A program made the translations under genes and the position numbers. The notes under the pieces are model-generated. The model saw only the letters and a list, made by a program, of their open reading frames with translations. It was not told the origin of the DNA and searched no databases. From assembly GCF_001949145.1 (NCBI RefSeq), contig NW_019091510.1, positions 597,146 to 661,145 on the forward strand: a DNA stretch of 64,000 nt, written 5' to 3'. The first letter of the stretch is position 1; each line of letters opens with the position of its first letter. This document shows positions 33,801 to 42,878 of the stretch, piece after piece. This DNA is from Acanthaster planci (Eukaryota > Echinodermata > Asteroidea > Valvatida > Acanthasteridae).

Positions 33801-34269
33801 TTAAAACAAGCATTTTAACGTGAAAAAAGGTTATTGAAAGATATTTGTGAAGACAGAAAAGACATCAAATTTCAACTGGCCCACCAAACCACCAGTTTTA
33901 TTAGATCAGCTACTGTAGTCCGCCGACTTTTTTACTGGCCTCGGGCCAGCGGACCATCATTAATTTTGACCCCTGGTCTGTGGTTTTGTTTTTTTCAGCA
34001 CTTTACCTGAAATCAAAGCGCTTTGGTTTTCCTTTGAATCATAACTTTGATCAGGTCAAGAAACAACGCAAAGACAAAGTGCGAGAGACACTTTTTAAGA
34101 CCCTGACCTTCAGCTTGCTTATGCAGAGTAGGTATTGCTCATTGGTTGTCCGGTGTCTGTCCAGCAGATTTTGGGCACATTGATATAGGCCACTGATACG
34201 AGCAGGGATCTGTTCTCCATTCTCCAGGCCAAGTCGGTCATCGCAGTCTGCTAGAATTGGCTGGGGAAT
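12747..34269 (-). CDS. TRPC4AP: TRPC4-associated protein / TRUSS (17 coding exons; N-terminus unresolved)
   Basis: Substrate receptor of the DDB1-CUL4 ubiquitin ligase. In vertebrates it also binds TNFR1 signalling components and TRPC channels and promotes Myc turnover. Coding exons (minus strand, 5' to 3'): 34269-34108, 31579-31463, 30836-30761, 30289-30225, 28357-28201, 27661-27488, 26382-26320, 25391-25141, 23425-23238, 22660-22559, 21389-21306, 19579-19348, 18697-18586, 15395-15286, 15150-15011, 14306-14240, 12896-12747. They total 2250 nt, and every junction keeps phase with GT-AG sites. Hallmarks of the TRPC4AP family (DUF3689) are ATLLEDILGVK, NLYSEIEG, YKVEVLYVLC, NCDCSPEVALKVQFLRLVHS, FWMSRSIESFLRGKTSFADQ, ELMKFNHIAFKRFNK, LTQENVSCLNT and HYLHKDKDS. 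The human protein has about 70 residues before the first exon listed; these are not confidently located. Confidence 0.95.
13097..13610. other. assembly gap (514 N)
   Basis: Run of N inside a TRPC4AP intron. A 26-bp tandem repeat abuts its right edge, so the gap is probably an uncollapsed tandem array. No exon is missing here, because the flanking exons (14240-14306 and 12747-12896) join in frame. Confidence 0.95.
13611..13680. repeat. 26-bp tandem repeat at the gap edge
   Basis: Unit cagtcaccacttgatgccct plus gcatga, about 2.7 copies visible, running directly out of the N gap. Confidence 0.9.
14240..14306 (-). CDS. TRPC4AP: TRPC4AP exon (HYLHKDKD motif)
   Basis: Acceptor CTCGTAG and donor GTATGT. 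It encodes (R)ELVFFWRDHYLHKDKDSSQL then EK, matching the FWxxHYLHKDKD segment of the family. It joins phase 2 to phase 0. Confidence 0.93.
15011..15150 (-). CDS. TRPC4AP: TRPC4AP exon (ENVSCLNT motif)
   Basis: Acceptor CATGACAG and donor GTTGGT. It encodes ENVSCLNTTIIFLMFAERSC, ELPQYLSELRDEEQSQLKPG and FLLQNF. Confidence 0.95.
15286..15395 (-). CDS. TRPC4AP: TRPC4AP exon
   Basis: Acceptor TTTTCCAG and donor GTTTGT. It encodes (E)YAMRSCRLLQFIRKREMRI, RFLIKLINTVHVEILTQ. The INxxHVxxLTQ end matches the family. Confidence 0.93.
15476..15659. mobile_element. TTAA-flanked MITE, copy B
   Basis: TTAA at 15476-15479 and 15656-15659. Body 176 bp, starting CCCTCCGGGAG and ending GGCGCGAAGGGG. It is an inverted, highly similar copy of 25801-25985, sharing the CCATGCAGCTGCTGGTTCAA and GGGGCCTGCTGCTGGACAAA segments. 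Confidence 0.85.
17600..17720. repeat. degenerate hexamer tract (GAGTCC-like)
   Basis: Many GAGTCC, AAGTCC and GAGTCT hexamers in imperfect tandem. On the minus strand they read as a false Asp/Ser/Leu-rich peptide. Confidence 0.7.
17750..18255. mobile_element. hAT-type non-autonomous element, 8-bp TSD
   Basis: The direct repeat CCTCAAAG at 17750-17757 and 18248-18255 brackets a body with TAGGGCTGTG near the left end (17764) and CTCGGCCCTA at the right end. AATATTCGAT/ATCGAATATTC palindromes lie inside the left arm. An 8-bp duplication and a TAGGG terminus suit hAT elements. The left end carries six extra bases outside the TIR. Confidence 0.65.
18586..18697 (-). CDS. TRPC4AP: TRPC4AP exon
   Basis: Acceptor TATTTCAG and donor GTGAGA. 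It encodes LDSFLKLVTENIVDSNMFVR, CLILTLDHFQREQPDNY. The (L/I)VDSNMxVRC segment is typical of the family. Confidence 0.95.
19348..19579 (-). CDS. TRPC4AP: TRPC4AP exon (FWxSRxxESFLRG motif)
   Basis: Acceptor CCCACTAG and donor GTATGA. It encodes FWMSRSIESFLRGKTSFADQ, TFLLRKGLLEAIFTNINSVG, TKSKEVLQSNFDLLAELMKF and NHIAFKRFNKLIDTQEK. This is the best-conserved block of the protein. Confidence 0.96.
19580..21305 (-). other. TRPC4AP intron with a degraded TE copy
   Basis: No exon recognised apart from the flanking ones. Carries the CCATGACTTTTCC-rich element at about 20891-21190. Confidence 0.6.
20891..21190. mobile_element. degraded CAGGGTTC-family element (copy 1)
   Basis: Starts near CAGAGTTCCTGCGCC and ends near GTCGCGGCAAGCCTG. 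The interior aligns over its whole length with 23596-23883 (CCATGACTTTTCCATGA, CCATGACCCAATGATGCAAT, TTCCAGGCCTGGAAAA). The ends are mutated, so the target duplication is not clear. Confidence 0.75.
21306..21389 (-). CDS. TRPC4AP: TRPC4AP exon
   Basis: Acceptor TTGCACAG and donor GTACC. It encodes SLLCTGPKGILTKLVDVLKK, EPAESPF. KKEPAESxFR matches vertebrate TRPC4AP. Confidence 0.94.
22107..22366 (+). mobile_element. tRNA-derived SINE
   Basis: Box A-like TTGGCGCAGCG (22119-22129) and box B GGTTCGAAT (22162-22170) at typical spacing, followed by a tRNA-unrelated body and an (ATAA)n tail at about 22346-22366. This is the layout of a Pol III SINE. It sits in a TRPC4AP intron in the opposite orientation to the gene. 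Confidence 0.75.
22559..22660 (-). CDS. TRPC4AP: TRPC4AP exon
   Basis: Acceptor TTTTGAAG and donor GTGAGT. It encodes (E)NKYLILTRSEINELNRIST, SANLPPLEAVRDID. ENKYL...INEL matches the family. Confidence 0.93.
23238..23425 (-). CDS. TRPC4AP: TRPC4AP exon (NCDCSP motif)
   Basis: Acceptor ATTACCAG and donor GTGAGT. It encodes VHEMLSKYKLMAGLNVLFDK, VIWRCNLRSQPMHGLNENCD, CSPEVALKVQFLRLVHSFCD and QN. Confidence 0.96.
23590..23889. mobile_element. CAGGGTTC-family MITE (copy 2) with 6-bp TSD
   Basis: Body 23596-23883 begins CAGGGTTCCGG and ends TATGAACCCTG. It is bracketed by CAGATG at 23590-23595 and 23884-23889. The interior is rich in CCATGACTTTTCC. No ORF. Confidence 0.85.
23890..24278. mobile_element. 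TTAA-flanked MITE, copy D
   Basis: TTAA at 23890-23893 and 24275-24278. Termini CCACTTCCTGCCGGG and CCCGGCAGCAAGTGG (14 of 15 paired). It lies directly against the target duplication of the element at 23596-23883. The interior matches copy E (ATGAATTTTTGAAGAATTTTGAAAA). Confidence 0.85.
24279..25140 (-). other. TRPC4AP intron, nothing recognised
   Basis: AT-rich intron sequence between a TTAA MITE and the exon at 25141. Short ORFs only. No repeat termini or coding similarity seen. Confidence 0.5.
25141..25391 (-). CDS. TRPC4AP: TRPC4AP exon (largest)
   Basis: Acceptor GCTTTCAG and donor GTATGG. It encodes (D)TPSTSSIPNLYSEIEGWVT, WLDSSLAFDALAEVATEEEV, FLNLPLNDLSAPIPQSLKTM and HELVYKVEVLYVLCLLLTGK, then QRTK. 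The vertebrate protein has a longer linker before PQS(L/M)K. Confidence 0.96.
25801..25985. mobile_element. TTAA-flanked MITE, copy C
   Basis: TTAA at 25801-25804 and 25982-25985. Body 177 bp with ends CCCCTTCACGGC and GTACAAAGGGG. Inverted near-identical relative of copy B at 15476-15659, which implies recent mobility of this subfamily. Confidence 0.85.
26320..26382 (-). CDS. TRPC4AP: TRPC4AP small exon (63 nt)
   Basis: A polypyrimidine tract (poly-A on plus, 26391-26402) and acceptor CTTCCAG precede 26382; donor GTAAGG. It encodes (E)ILVGLPNFVMKLVQIACKR then I. Position and phase fit the LPGxVxxLCKL-like segment of the family. Confidence 0.88.
26383..27120 (-). other. TRPC4AP intron, nothing recognised
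   Basis: Single-copy-looking AT-rich intron between the 26382 acceptor and the TIR element at 27121. No coding similarity on either strand. Confidence 0.5.
27121..27460. mobile_element. TIR element carrying a 12-bp tandem array
   Basis: Ends TGTTGTAGTC (27121-27130) and GACTACAACA (27451-27460) are perfect inverted repeats. The interior is dominated by a 12-bp array (27132-27324) and, near the right end, by inverted GGTCTTG units (27403-27440), so the transcript could fold into a long hairpin. The right end is 27 bp from the donor-side edge of the TRPC4AP exon at 27488. Confidence 0.75.
27132..27324. repeat. 12-bp tandem array (about 16 copies)
   Basis: Unit caagaccagaca, with a block of four units carrying ACCATG instead of ACCAGA (27241-27288) and degenerate last units. 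The minus strand reads a false CVWS/CAWS repeat peptide. Confidence 0.95.
27488..27661 (-). CDS. TRPC4AP: TRPC4AP exon
   Basis: Acceptor TGGCACAG and donor GTTAGT. It encodes (P)KLDSLVDSFDEEQVANFCR, VLSIAVSDTDGRDEQLNLVA and QDRANRNRTGVPISDLNQ. The QxANFCRxL motif matches TRPC4AP. The segment after it is shorter than in vertebrates. Confidence 0.95.
28201..28357 (-). CDS. TRPC4AP: TRPC4AP exon (ATLLEDILGVK motif)
   Basis: Acceptor TTTGGCAG and donor GTAAGT. It encodes MGPDIAGPLSEREGLILHLF, SLMSEKACFLKAATLLEDIL and GVKQTMISLDKI. The initial ATG is internal: the exon upstream (30225-30289) joins in phase 0. Confidence 0.96.
28857..29108. mobile_element. possible TTAA-flanked MITE, copy F
   Basis: TTAA at 28857-28860 and 29105-29108. 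Inner ends GTGGCCGTGCC and GGCATGAACTGG pair imperfectly. The interior is unrelated to the other copies, so the assignment is tentative. Confidence 0.45.
29596..30045. mobile_element. possible TIR element (CCTGGTTTCCATATGG...)
   Basis: The left arm GCCTGGTTTCCATATGGTCG is mirrored by the right arm CGATGTGGAAACCTGGC. It holds an open frame (29824-30084) with no family match. A non-autonomous element is the simplest reading. Confidence 0.5.
30225..30289 (-). CDS. TRPC4AP: TRPC4AP small exon (65 nt)
   Basis: Acceptor GTTGCAG and donor GTAAGT. It encodes (E)SELRTRLAYQVLDVLHFMC then IC, corresponding to the short CLxILYNxCVC segment of the vertebrate protein. It was found by requiring phase 1 in and phase 0 out between its neighbours. 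Confidence 0.85.
30761..30836 (-). CDS. TRPC4AP: TRPC4AP exon
   Basis: Acceptor ATCAACAG and donor GTAAGA. It encodes VMVQLLLLPQYYPLLKSENS, KAFKA plus one base. It follows LFGGVE of the upstream exon directly, as in vertebrates (GGVD-LLVEIL). Confidence 0.9.
30893..30936. repeat. 22-bp tandem duplication
   Basis: Two adjacent copies of a unit beginning acaaagacacactgtc and ending acatg, differing at one base (CGAC/CAAC). Lies in the intron upstream of the exon ending at 30836. Confidence 0.8.
31463..31579 (-). CDS. TRPC4AP: TRPC4AP exon (LFGGVE motif)
   Basis: Acceptor TTTTGACAG and donor GTAATG. It encodes FLKRLLNSESSQEYPRRSGQ, TRESRVIHAEVIYLFGGVE. The LFGGV(D/E) motif anchors it to the N-terminal third of TRPC4AP. 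Confidence 0.92.
31580..34107 (-). other. TRPC4AP intron with a 1.15-kb TIR element
   Basis: No exon needed between 34108 and 31579: the phases join. The middle and right part is the TIR element at 32822-33975. Short ORFs at 31.7-32.0 kb show no family similarity. Confidence 0.65.
32822..33975. mobile_element. hAT-like TIR element (CAGGGGT...TTAA termini)
   Basis: The left end CAGGGGTTGAAGTTAAC pairs with the right end TTAATTTTGACCCCTG. Both arms continue with related GC-rich blocks (GCCAGCAGGACCAGT versus ACTGGCCTCGGGCCAGC). No transposase ORF and no clear target duplication seen. Confidence 0.6.
34108..34269 (-). CDS. TRPC4AP: TRPC4AP, first confidently placed coding exon
   Basis: Acceptor ATTTGCCAG and donor GTCAGG. 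It encodes IPQPILADCDDRLGLENGEQ, IPARISGLYQCAQNLLDRHR and TTNEQYLLCISKLK. It begins in phase 0 at the IPQ that follows the vertebrate N-terminal segment. It is not the initial exon. Confidence 0.88.
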
Positions 34270-34519
34270 CTGGCAAATGAAGGAAAAATAACCGTACATC
34301 AGCAAAGACAGAAATCGTTCTTTAGGATGAGTTTTCTAAAAAAAAATACAGTTGACTCTTTTTCATTAAGTGAAGGTCAAAGAATGATGTGAAAAACAAA
34401 AAACGACGTGTAACACATGGAATGAGGGTTGCTACAGAAAATTTTACGTCCGAACTGATTACCCTGCTGCTGACTACATGGGTACGAAATGGGGTCCCAC
34501 TACATTTAGAATGAAATGT

Positions 34520-35202
34520 TTAACCACTTGCCGCTGGGGTGCCCAGTACCAGAGACACAGTGTGGTGTTTCATAGCTTGGGTGCCTGAAATTGGAACTTT
34601 CTTTTAACAACGACTGAGCTGCTAGAACTTGCCAATGAAGGTTCATAGGCTGTCAGCGCAGAGTGCTGACATTGGCGCGGGTAATCCATCATTGTTTTGA
34701 AACAGTGCCATTGCTTGCCGCTGCCAGCGCAAGTAGATTATCAGCAGGCGACAAAAGTGCTCCAGCATTGCAGCCATGAGCTATGCAATACAGCTGCGCG
34801 CTCATGGAATCTGGCCGCATTTGTACAGACGATACCGCCGTGCAGCACGCATTACACCGGTGTGGCTGATGAATGGCCTGGTTCACCCTCACGGCCCACA
34901 CGCTAATTGACCGTCAATCGCTCTGCATAGCAACACCGCCATCCAGCACAGCAAAGACGAAATTACGTGACACCACACAATGGGGGCCCTTTACTGGGTG
35001 GCAGGTGTGGCTGCAATACTTACGCGTCAATGGAGGTTGCCTGTCAGATTAGAGTCGCCACAAGACAGTCATTCATTTGGGTGTACACGTCCAGTAAATG
35101 AAGATATGAATTTTTGAAGAATTTTGAAAACAGAAAAAAATGAAAAAGCACTCGACAGCAGATGATGCAGGCTGCCAACCCCAACCGGCAGGAAGTGGCT
35201 AA
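34520..35202. mobile_element. TTAA-flanked MITE, copy E
   Basis: TTAA at 34520-34523. The right target site is mutated (CTAA, 35199-35202). Ends CCACTTGCCGCTGGGG and AACCGGCAGGAAGTGG. The interior shares ATGAATTTTTGAAGAATTTTGAAAA with copy D but is longer, about 675 bp. Confidence 0.8.
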
Positions 35203-36596
35203 TATGGGTGTGTAGTAGTCAACGTGATTCCATACATAAGCTGTGAGAAGGCACACATGAGTTGCAGACTGTTCTGCAATTCTTTTCAGGGCTTGAAATC
35301 AAATACATGAATATGAAGCATAATCGCTTGATTGCCATGATCAGTTATGCTGCGCTATCTATCCATCCTGTAGTAAATCTCAAGAGTTTACATTTCCTCT
35401 TCCACAAATCTTTCACAGCCATGACCTACAGGTAGAAAAGGTGGTTGGCTGATGGTGGAAGAATTGATGGATCAACCAGTCGAGCAACAATCCATTAATT
35501 ATGTAGGTCCTGCATTTGTTTTTACTTTACTGCTAGCCACAAGTACAGCTCCTTCTGCAAGTTGGTAAATACCATAAAATACTTCCTGTAATTCCCACTT
35601 GCTCCTGGTTATGTGAGCCTTGTGACTGCAAGTGTTCCTAGCTGGGGCCATGGAAACGAGTCCAAGTGGTGCATTTGTTGAAATACGAAAGCCTTCGTTT
35701 ATAAAATCAAATCTTACATATATGTGCATTTACATGTAATAGGATATGTACATGTATGATAATATCGTTTTCTTTTCCTGATCTGGAAGATTAAAGGGAA
35801 CTAAAGTCCAAAATCATGACAACTGCACTGGCATGATGGGGTCTGGACAGATGAGTCCCACCCTCATAAATATCAAGCCAATCATGACAACAACAAGCCA
35901 AGAGGAAGACTTGTCAGGTAAACAATGATAAATCTAAACAGCAGTTACTGCACATGCTCAATACCATGCAAATACAAAACTGAATACAGAGAAAACAACT
36001 GAACTGAGGGGCGATTCAAAGTCATATTGCAATTACATGTATATATCCAAGGCCAATTTCTATCAAAATCTGACCTGTGTTGATTCTCTTCCTAAATGTC
36101 AGATTCACAGTATACCATGATTGTACTGACCATTAATGGTGTAGATTTATCACAAATAATGATAATTATTAATGAAACAAGACAGTTAATGATTTGTGTT
36201 TTTTTGACCAGCACATCAACTGAACATGGGAAGTGAGTGTTTTGGGGGGACTTCGACATTTTATCATCACCAATCTTTTCTGGTTCCATGCTTACATTGT
36301 CACCATAAATTCATATTCGTAAGATGAAATTAGTAGTTACAATTTCAGACTTTATTTCCTCTTGGGAAGAGTTCCATGAATGTATGTGAACAACGCTTAT
36401 TTGTCCCTACATTAGCCACAAGAAAGCGATAACGTGTCCTACAGAGTCAAATTAAGCAGGAAAAATATTGAGGCATTTACTTAAAAATGCTTGGAATTTT
36501 TCAGACCAGTCTCATGGGATTTGTACACAAGGTGTCAAGTGATGTCCATAAATGTATTGAATTCTTTTCCTTTCCCTTCCCTCCCAAAAAATCTTA

Positions 36597-36745
36597 TAGA
36601 ATACCGAAGTGCAACGTCATTTAGAAACAGGAAGTGCCACACAAACGAATGGAGTACGCACACGTTAGTTCACACATGCTCGTTTTTACACTAATGCCTT
36701 TTACACGTATAGTTGTGTGCGTGACGTATTCATTTCAGTACTCAG
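36597..36745. mobile_element. TA-flanked palindromic MITE, copy 1
   Basis: The body starts GAATACCGAAGTGCAACGTC after a TA (36597-36598) and ends near CAGTACTC at 36743. It aligns along its length with the reverse complement of the copy at 60235-60378 (AAACGAATGGAGTACGC, ATGCCTTTT). The right TIR is mutated. Confidence 0.7.
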
Positions 36746-37489
36746 TCAATGTTGCCCCAGCAAACAAGAACCCTACTTTACGCTTCAGTAAGTCTGATTT
36801 GTGTTCGTCAACATCCATGTGTTGTGTGTATCATTCATACCTGCAGTGTCCTAACGTGTAAATAGATAATACATTAGTTAGTATACATATTCATTTTGCC
36901 ATGGTCTCATCTCTTTATTATTTTATGCGACACTGGGTTTTTATAATGCCTGTGACAAGTGACTTACAGCCCGCGATTTTTTGAAAAACGCTTTTGCCAC
37001 CGATCGCCTCAGACATGACGGCTGCAATATTTTGCTATAAGCTAAGTTTCTGAAATTTTCAGCCGGAAAGCCAAGTCTTGGAATGGTGATGGTCTCTGAG
37101 AGAGCCACGCATTTGATCTGCTATCAGACCGTAGTTTGAGGTTCTGATTTTATGAAATTTTCTGTTATTTTCCTGTTTTATATATTTGATCTTGAGTACA
37201 TGTACCACTTCCAGTCAACCGAAGTGACCACAGAAGATTCACTGTTTCCAATCAGGAACTGATTGATGGGGATATTATAAATATTTTTTTTATTACTTAA
37301 TATTAAGTGGTCTAAATTTGTAATTCTAATCCAGTAACTTTGGAGTGTTTTCATTAGGCGATCAATATACATGCAATTGTTTGTATTTAATGTTATCACT
37401 ACCTCAATCGCAAATAATCTAGGCTGTGGAATTATGATCTGAATGTATGTTACACATATATTATTTTGGATGGCATCAGGTGACTTTTA

Positions 37490-37735
37490 GCCCTAGTGAT
37501 TACAGTGCTGTACTGTGACCTCCACTGCCCTACTGACTGCCCGAGGCAGACAGGCCCGAGGCTGGCTGCACGCGAGCTGAAACACTGACTGGCACCGCCA
37601 CCAAGAACCTAGCCAAGCGTGACACTGCTGACAATTTTCCCGGCTACCTACTCAGAGGTTCCGCCGCAAGGTTCAAGCCGATGGTTCAGGCAAGGGGGGA
37701 TGGTCTTTGATGTGGAAAGCGTATTCTACTCGTGG
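37490..37735. other. GC-rich island, unidentified
   Basis: A roughly 245-bp block of clearly higher GC than the flanking intron, with CCCGAGGC/GCCCGAGGC repeats and a box-B-like GGTTCAAGCC at 37672. No ORF longer than about 20 codons in any frame. Could be a degraded SINE or a transferred repeat. Confidence 0.4.
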
Positions 37736-40700
37736 TGGGCCCTACATAAATGAGTACTCTTTTTTAAAATCTTATTGCCGGCTTTAGTAAGGTTTCAATA
37801 ATTAACAGGTGAAGAATTAGCATTAAGCGTATAGCAAAAATTGATTGTAATTCTCTTTATGTCTTTACAACTCAGAAGTAATTACAGAAACCATTTAAAT
37901 TTCCTTCAGTTATATATCTTGCTTCGTTTTCCGAACGCAGACTATTATAGACTTAATTTCGGTCTCACGTGGAATACACCATTATTGACTTTTGTAAATA
38001 TTTGTAGATACTAACAGATAATTACTTTGGTGTTTTTTGTTGTATCATAGTATTCAGTTGTAAGTTACATGTCATAATAAATTTATTTAAATTTAAGAGA
38101 AGATTTATATTTGAATCTTTTTGTGTCTGCACAAAGTTGTCTTGGGGCAAACGCTGACCCGCAAACATTCATGCTACAGTAACTTTTGGGAGATAGTTGT
38201 GACATGCTCTCGTGCCCTATTTTAATTTTAAAATTTTTATTTTGTTCAGTCGAAGGTTCATGTCCTGTCAGGCTTCTGCAAGGACTGGCCTTTATTGAAA
38301 TGATACTTGACAGGCCTAAGCCGATGAAAAAAGTGAAAGAAGGATGCAAGAAATGCAACATTCTTTCCCTGTTTCTTGCCTAACTCCCTAAACTCTGTCA
38401 ACACAGTTGCCGTGGATACATTTGGGGTAGTCCAGTGGCACAGCTGGGGTATAAAAAGCATTACAATGACCCAACAGTCATACTAATTACTATCAACACA
38501 CCGTAAACTCGCCCAGTAGTGTCAACACAACATCAACACACTGTCAGCACCTCCAAAGCATGTTCTAAATTAACAAAAGCGATATTTGACTATGAATTAT
38601 TTGCCTTAACGACATTTTGGCTGAATAACAGAAAGCCTTAGACGTTTGAATTAAATTGCAAGTTTCAGTTCACAAAATGGCCTCTCTACACAGGTCCAAC
38701 ATTATGCCAAAGGGTCATCATATTATTATAATCAATAGGGGGCGGTATTTACTGAAAATCCACCAGGATCAGGACTTACATTTAACTGGAACTTAAAAGG
38801 GCACGGTTGCCATGGTAATAAACTGGGGCCAGATATCGTAAGGATTTTTCCAGATTTTTTTCCCAAACTTTTGCATAATGGTTTTGCCCAGTCATCCCCG
38901 AGTACAAACATGTACCCTCCTCCTGTTAGATTGCTTAACATTGCATTACATTGCCTAATAACCTGCACATCCAAACCCAAATGATCCAGTCAGCTCTGTG
39001 AGAAGGCACTGCAATAGGTATGATGCTTGGGGATAATTTTTTCGAGTTAAAAAATTCCGCTTTCAAAACTGAAATGTAACCCGGCGTGCCTGGAAACCTC
39101 AATCCACGGGTCATGCTCTTTAGCGTCAACAAGCGTCAACAAGTTTTTCAAGCATTTATGTAAAAATTGTGATTGTATTTTTAGACGATCATTCATCACT
39201 AACGTTGGGAAAATTGAATATGCCAGCCACACATGACTGTTCCCTGGTCTGTACATGCCTGTAATTGTCTAAAGCTGCATTCGCACTGGGCGAAAATTGT
39301 ACGAAAGTTACCGCATCTGCTTCTTAACATTCCATCATGGTTTCTCTTCTGTGCGTCCGCAGGTGGATTACTCAGACTGGCAGAAATTCCATGACCATGC
39401 AGTAGCATGTGCTTTCAGAATCTTGATGACGAGAGTACAATCTGATATTATGTCACCAGCTTGGGTCTCAAGAAAGCGTGCAATTCTTGTTTACTTCATA
39501 CATTTCAGTAATGGCCAAGTTAGAACCAAATTGTTGAACATACATTTTTTCCTATAGTTTTGGATTGCCCATTAAGTGCACACAAAAACGTTGTGAACTA
39601 TTTGGGCGCAGCAGAAATGTATGTGACATAATGGGTTCGTCGACTGCAGAGCGAGAAACTAGACCAAAAAGTGCTTGGACAAAATGTCATAACACAATCA
39701 ATTTTGTTCTGCCATAACCAGCTTTTCATCTGCCATATCACATGTATAAAAGGCAAAGTTGTAACATGCAGTGTAAAATTTGTGCACTCTGAACACAATG
39801 CACTTTTATCACTCAATCACTTAATGCACACAACAACATTATGATTATTTCAGAATGTACACTGTACATGTACAGTACATGTAAGTTTGTACTTCAGTAA
39901 GTGTATAGGTCGAGCTACTCATGTTCAGCAGGCGTGCGACCCGCGGGTCAACAAGGGTATATATGCATGTACTCCCATCACACATATAGAAATATAATGC
40001 ACGTGCACCACACTCGGGTTGAACTGGAGGAACGGCGCGAACACAGCCAACCACTACTGGTCCATATTGCCTGGTGCCCAGGTTATGTGTCATGCATGGG
40101 TTACCACGGAAAATTGAACACTGTTTGACAGGATGACCTACGTTTTACAATGGGCAAAGAATTATGGGATGATTTTCATGTCTGTGCAATTAAAGTATAC
40201 ACGTGTGTTCATACATGACTGGCACTGGATGACATGGGCCGCTGATGAGCGATCAGCCCTGATGAATACCTTGGGTGTAATTAACGTAATTCTAAGACAA
40301 AACTAACGATAAATCAGACCCCATAATCCCACATATTGTGTTGATATTTTAAGAGCTGTTATTGATGTGTTGGTCGGACAATTCATCCGAGCATCTTTGA
40401 TTTTGTTCGGACAAACATAATAAGTGCTCAAAAAATGTCCGATCATGCTTTCACACTCTGAACTGTGTAGCATAGAGGATAGTCCCATTGATACATGCAG
40501 CTTGTACAGTACAGCTGAAAACGTCAGTCAAATTTACGCAAGTTCTACTTGTTAATTGTTTGGAATCCTTTTTTTTTTTTCCATAAGAAAATCAACTTGT
40601 TGCAATGGTTCTCATTGAAACATGGATTTCTTACGGGGCTTACTTTTTTATTCCTGAAGAAATTTTTGTTGAACTGGTTGAACCAATCCAAAAGTATTGT

Positions 40701-42699
40701 CCACTTTTGGATTTAATCTTGTCAAATTGGCAACAGTCTCTGTAAGTTTTACCCCCAAAAGTCCAATGCAAACATGGCTAATTGTGAAATGGAACTAAAA
40801 CGAAATAGGCCTACCACTAAAGTGCCTATAAGTTTAAGTTTATATAAGGTAATTTTGTCCCACATTCTGGCATCAAGAACATGCGACAGTTGTGACAGAT
40901 GCCCCTCATGCAGGGGCCAAAATTGGGCCGGGATTTTTTTGTAATGCCTTAATTGGATTCAGCAGAAGAAAACACCCAAGGCTGCCATTTAAAAGAAATT
41001 CTTCCATTAACTTCTGGGATTGCGAGCAGGAGTCTGCCATGGCACATGAAAGGGTGGGGAAAAGACCGCATCAAAACAATTTTTTCTGAAAATCAATTCT
41101 TTATGATATAGTTAATCAAGTGACATGGCACAAAGTTCATGAAAACAACTTAAATAACTAAATATGAATGGTAAATATGTGAGGAAAAATTGATAGCATG
41201 TGGATTTTTTGACCTAAGGCATAAGCTCATTTGGGAAAAAATGTTCCCTTTGAAGGAGACATTCTCTCTTTCAGGGGACTGGTATTGCTCCCCAAAAGGG
41301 GATTCTCCAAATACAGGGAGAATCCCCAAGTTGTGACATGTTGTGATGTGCATCTGTGCTTTGAAACTAGTCTGAAATATTCTGAGCGTTTTCTAAGCAA
41401 ACGACTCGGTAAATTGAACTTTTCTGGACATGTTTTTGCTTTTTTCTGGTGGCTAATAATCACTAGACTGTTGTGACTGTAGGGAAGACTTAGTGGCGTC
41501 CGTATATGGAACTCTTTTCCTATCATGTGTTGACGTACATGTACAGTGATTTGGCATTAACTTATGACCCGACTACTTTAACGAAATAGCTGCAATGGAT
41601 ATCACAACTTCATGCCTACCTCCGAAACACATCTGATGGGCGCATTTCCAAGTTGGGCGTTGCGTATTTTCAGAAATATGTTCCCTCTTTCCTGGTCTTC
41701 CATGCTGTTTTGTTGTTACCTACAGCCGCTTCATATACTACATGTGTTTGTTGGATAAATACTACTTATCTATAAAACGGTATGCGGGGGAGGCGTTTAG
41801 AGACGATTTCAAACTGAACAGACAAAGATAGTACAGTAACTGCAGTTGAACGAATCCACATACATGCTGTACATGTACCGGTACAACTACTGTTTCCCAT
41901 GTACATGTATGTCATGTAAGGTGATTACGTACGGAAACTGCAACACGCCCTCTATCACGCAACACGTACATGTATGATTTCCCGCGCGATAAACGACATG
42001 GGTACATGTACACAGACATCTCTGTGGCGCGTCGGCCCCATGGCTCACAAAAACCGCTGACTTGAATAAAAGCTATAATCGTCGCTCGCCTGAGGGATTT
42101 TTTTTCAAAGGGAATTTCGAAGTACAGTCCATCATATCAAGAGGGGAAGATAAAATATCTAGCTTTTTAATCGCTTTGGTCACTCTCTTTAAAGAGCCCA
42201 TGACATCAATGTTACTTTAGAACATTCAGTAATGTTGGTTTTCATTTATTGATATAACTTCAGGAAGACACTGTATGGGGCGTTTTTGGCTCATATTGCC
42301 AATCTAATTTTCTTCATTAAAAGTGTCGGTGAGAAAATATTGCTCATTGACCTGCTATGGGGCTTAAGCAAAAATACTCCCCCCCCCAAAAAAAGGAGAA
42401 AAGAAAATTTAAGACAGTAAAATAATTCTGACAAATATCAATGCTGTATTTTTTCCCTGAATCATGGTTTGACTTACAGTTTTTCCCATGAATGAGCAGA
42501 TCTGTGAGAGCATTAAGACCAAACGGCATCAAAATGCCATTATTTTTTTAATTACATAAAAGTGAAAAGGGTGTTTTACAAGCATAATTGACATAGATGG
42601 GCCTATTGAGTATTAAACGCCCCCAGACACTGCATACCTACCCCAGCAGATTGTATCCCCTTTAACTATTAAACTGGTTGCATGTTTTATTTGCATAGC

Positions 42700-42878
42700 T
42701 TTGTGCCACACCAACATATTATGGGGGGGACACCAACTTTCAGTGGTGTGAATTTCTGGGAGGCAAGCTTTCGTTAGCCTTGTTCAATATCCATTCATCC
42801 TTTTTAGGGGGGGGGGCTTCTAGGGGCACCGGACATGGGGGGGGCACCTGCCCCAGGCGCCCCCTAGCTACGCCACTG
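42700..42878. mobile_element. CAGTGGCGTAGC-family element (relative of 45616-45846)
   Basis: The right end CCCCCTAGCTACGCCACTG (to 42878) is a clean TIR. The interior shares ACTTTCAGTGGT and TTAGCCTTGTTCAATATCCA with the 45.6-kb copy. The left end is degraded, so the start is approximate. Confidence 0.7.

Noticed and set aside
36953-37012. Minus-strand MSEAIGGKSVFQKIAG followed by a good donor, as a first exon of TRPC4AP
   Set aside because: It ends in phase 1 while the next exon (34269) needs phase 0, and there is no family similarity.
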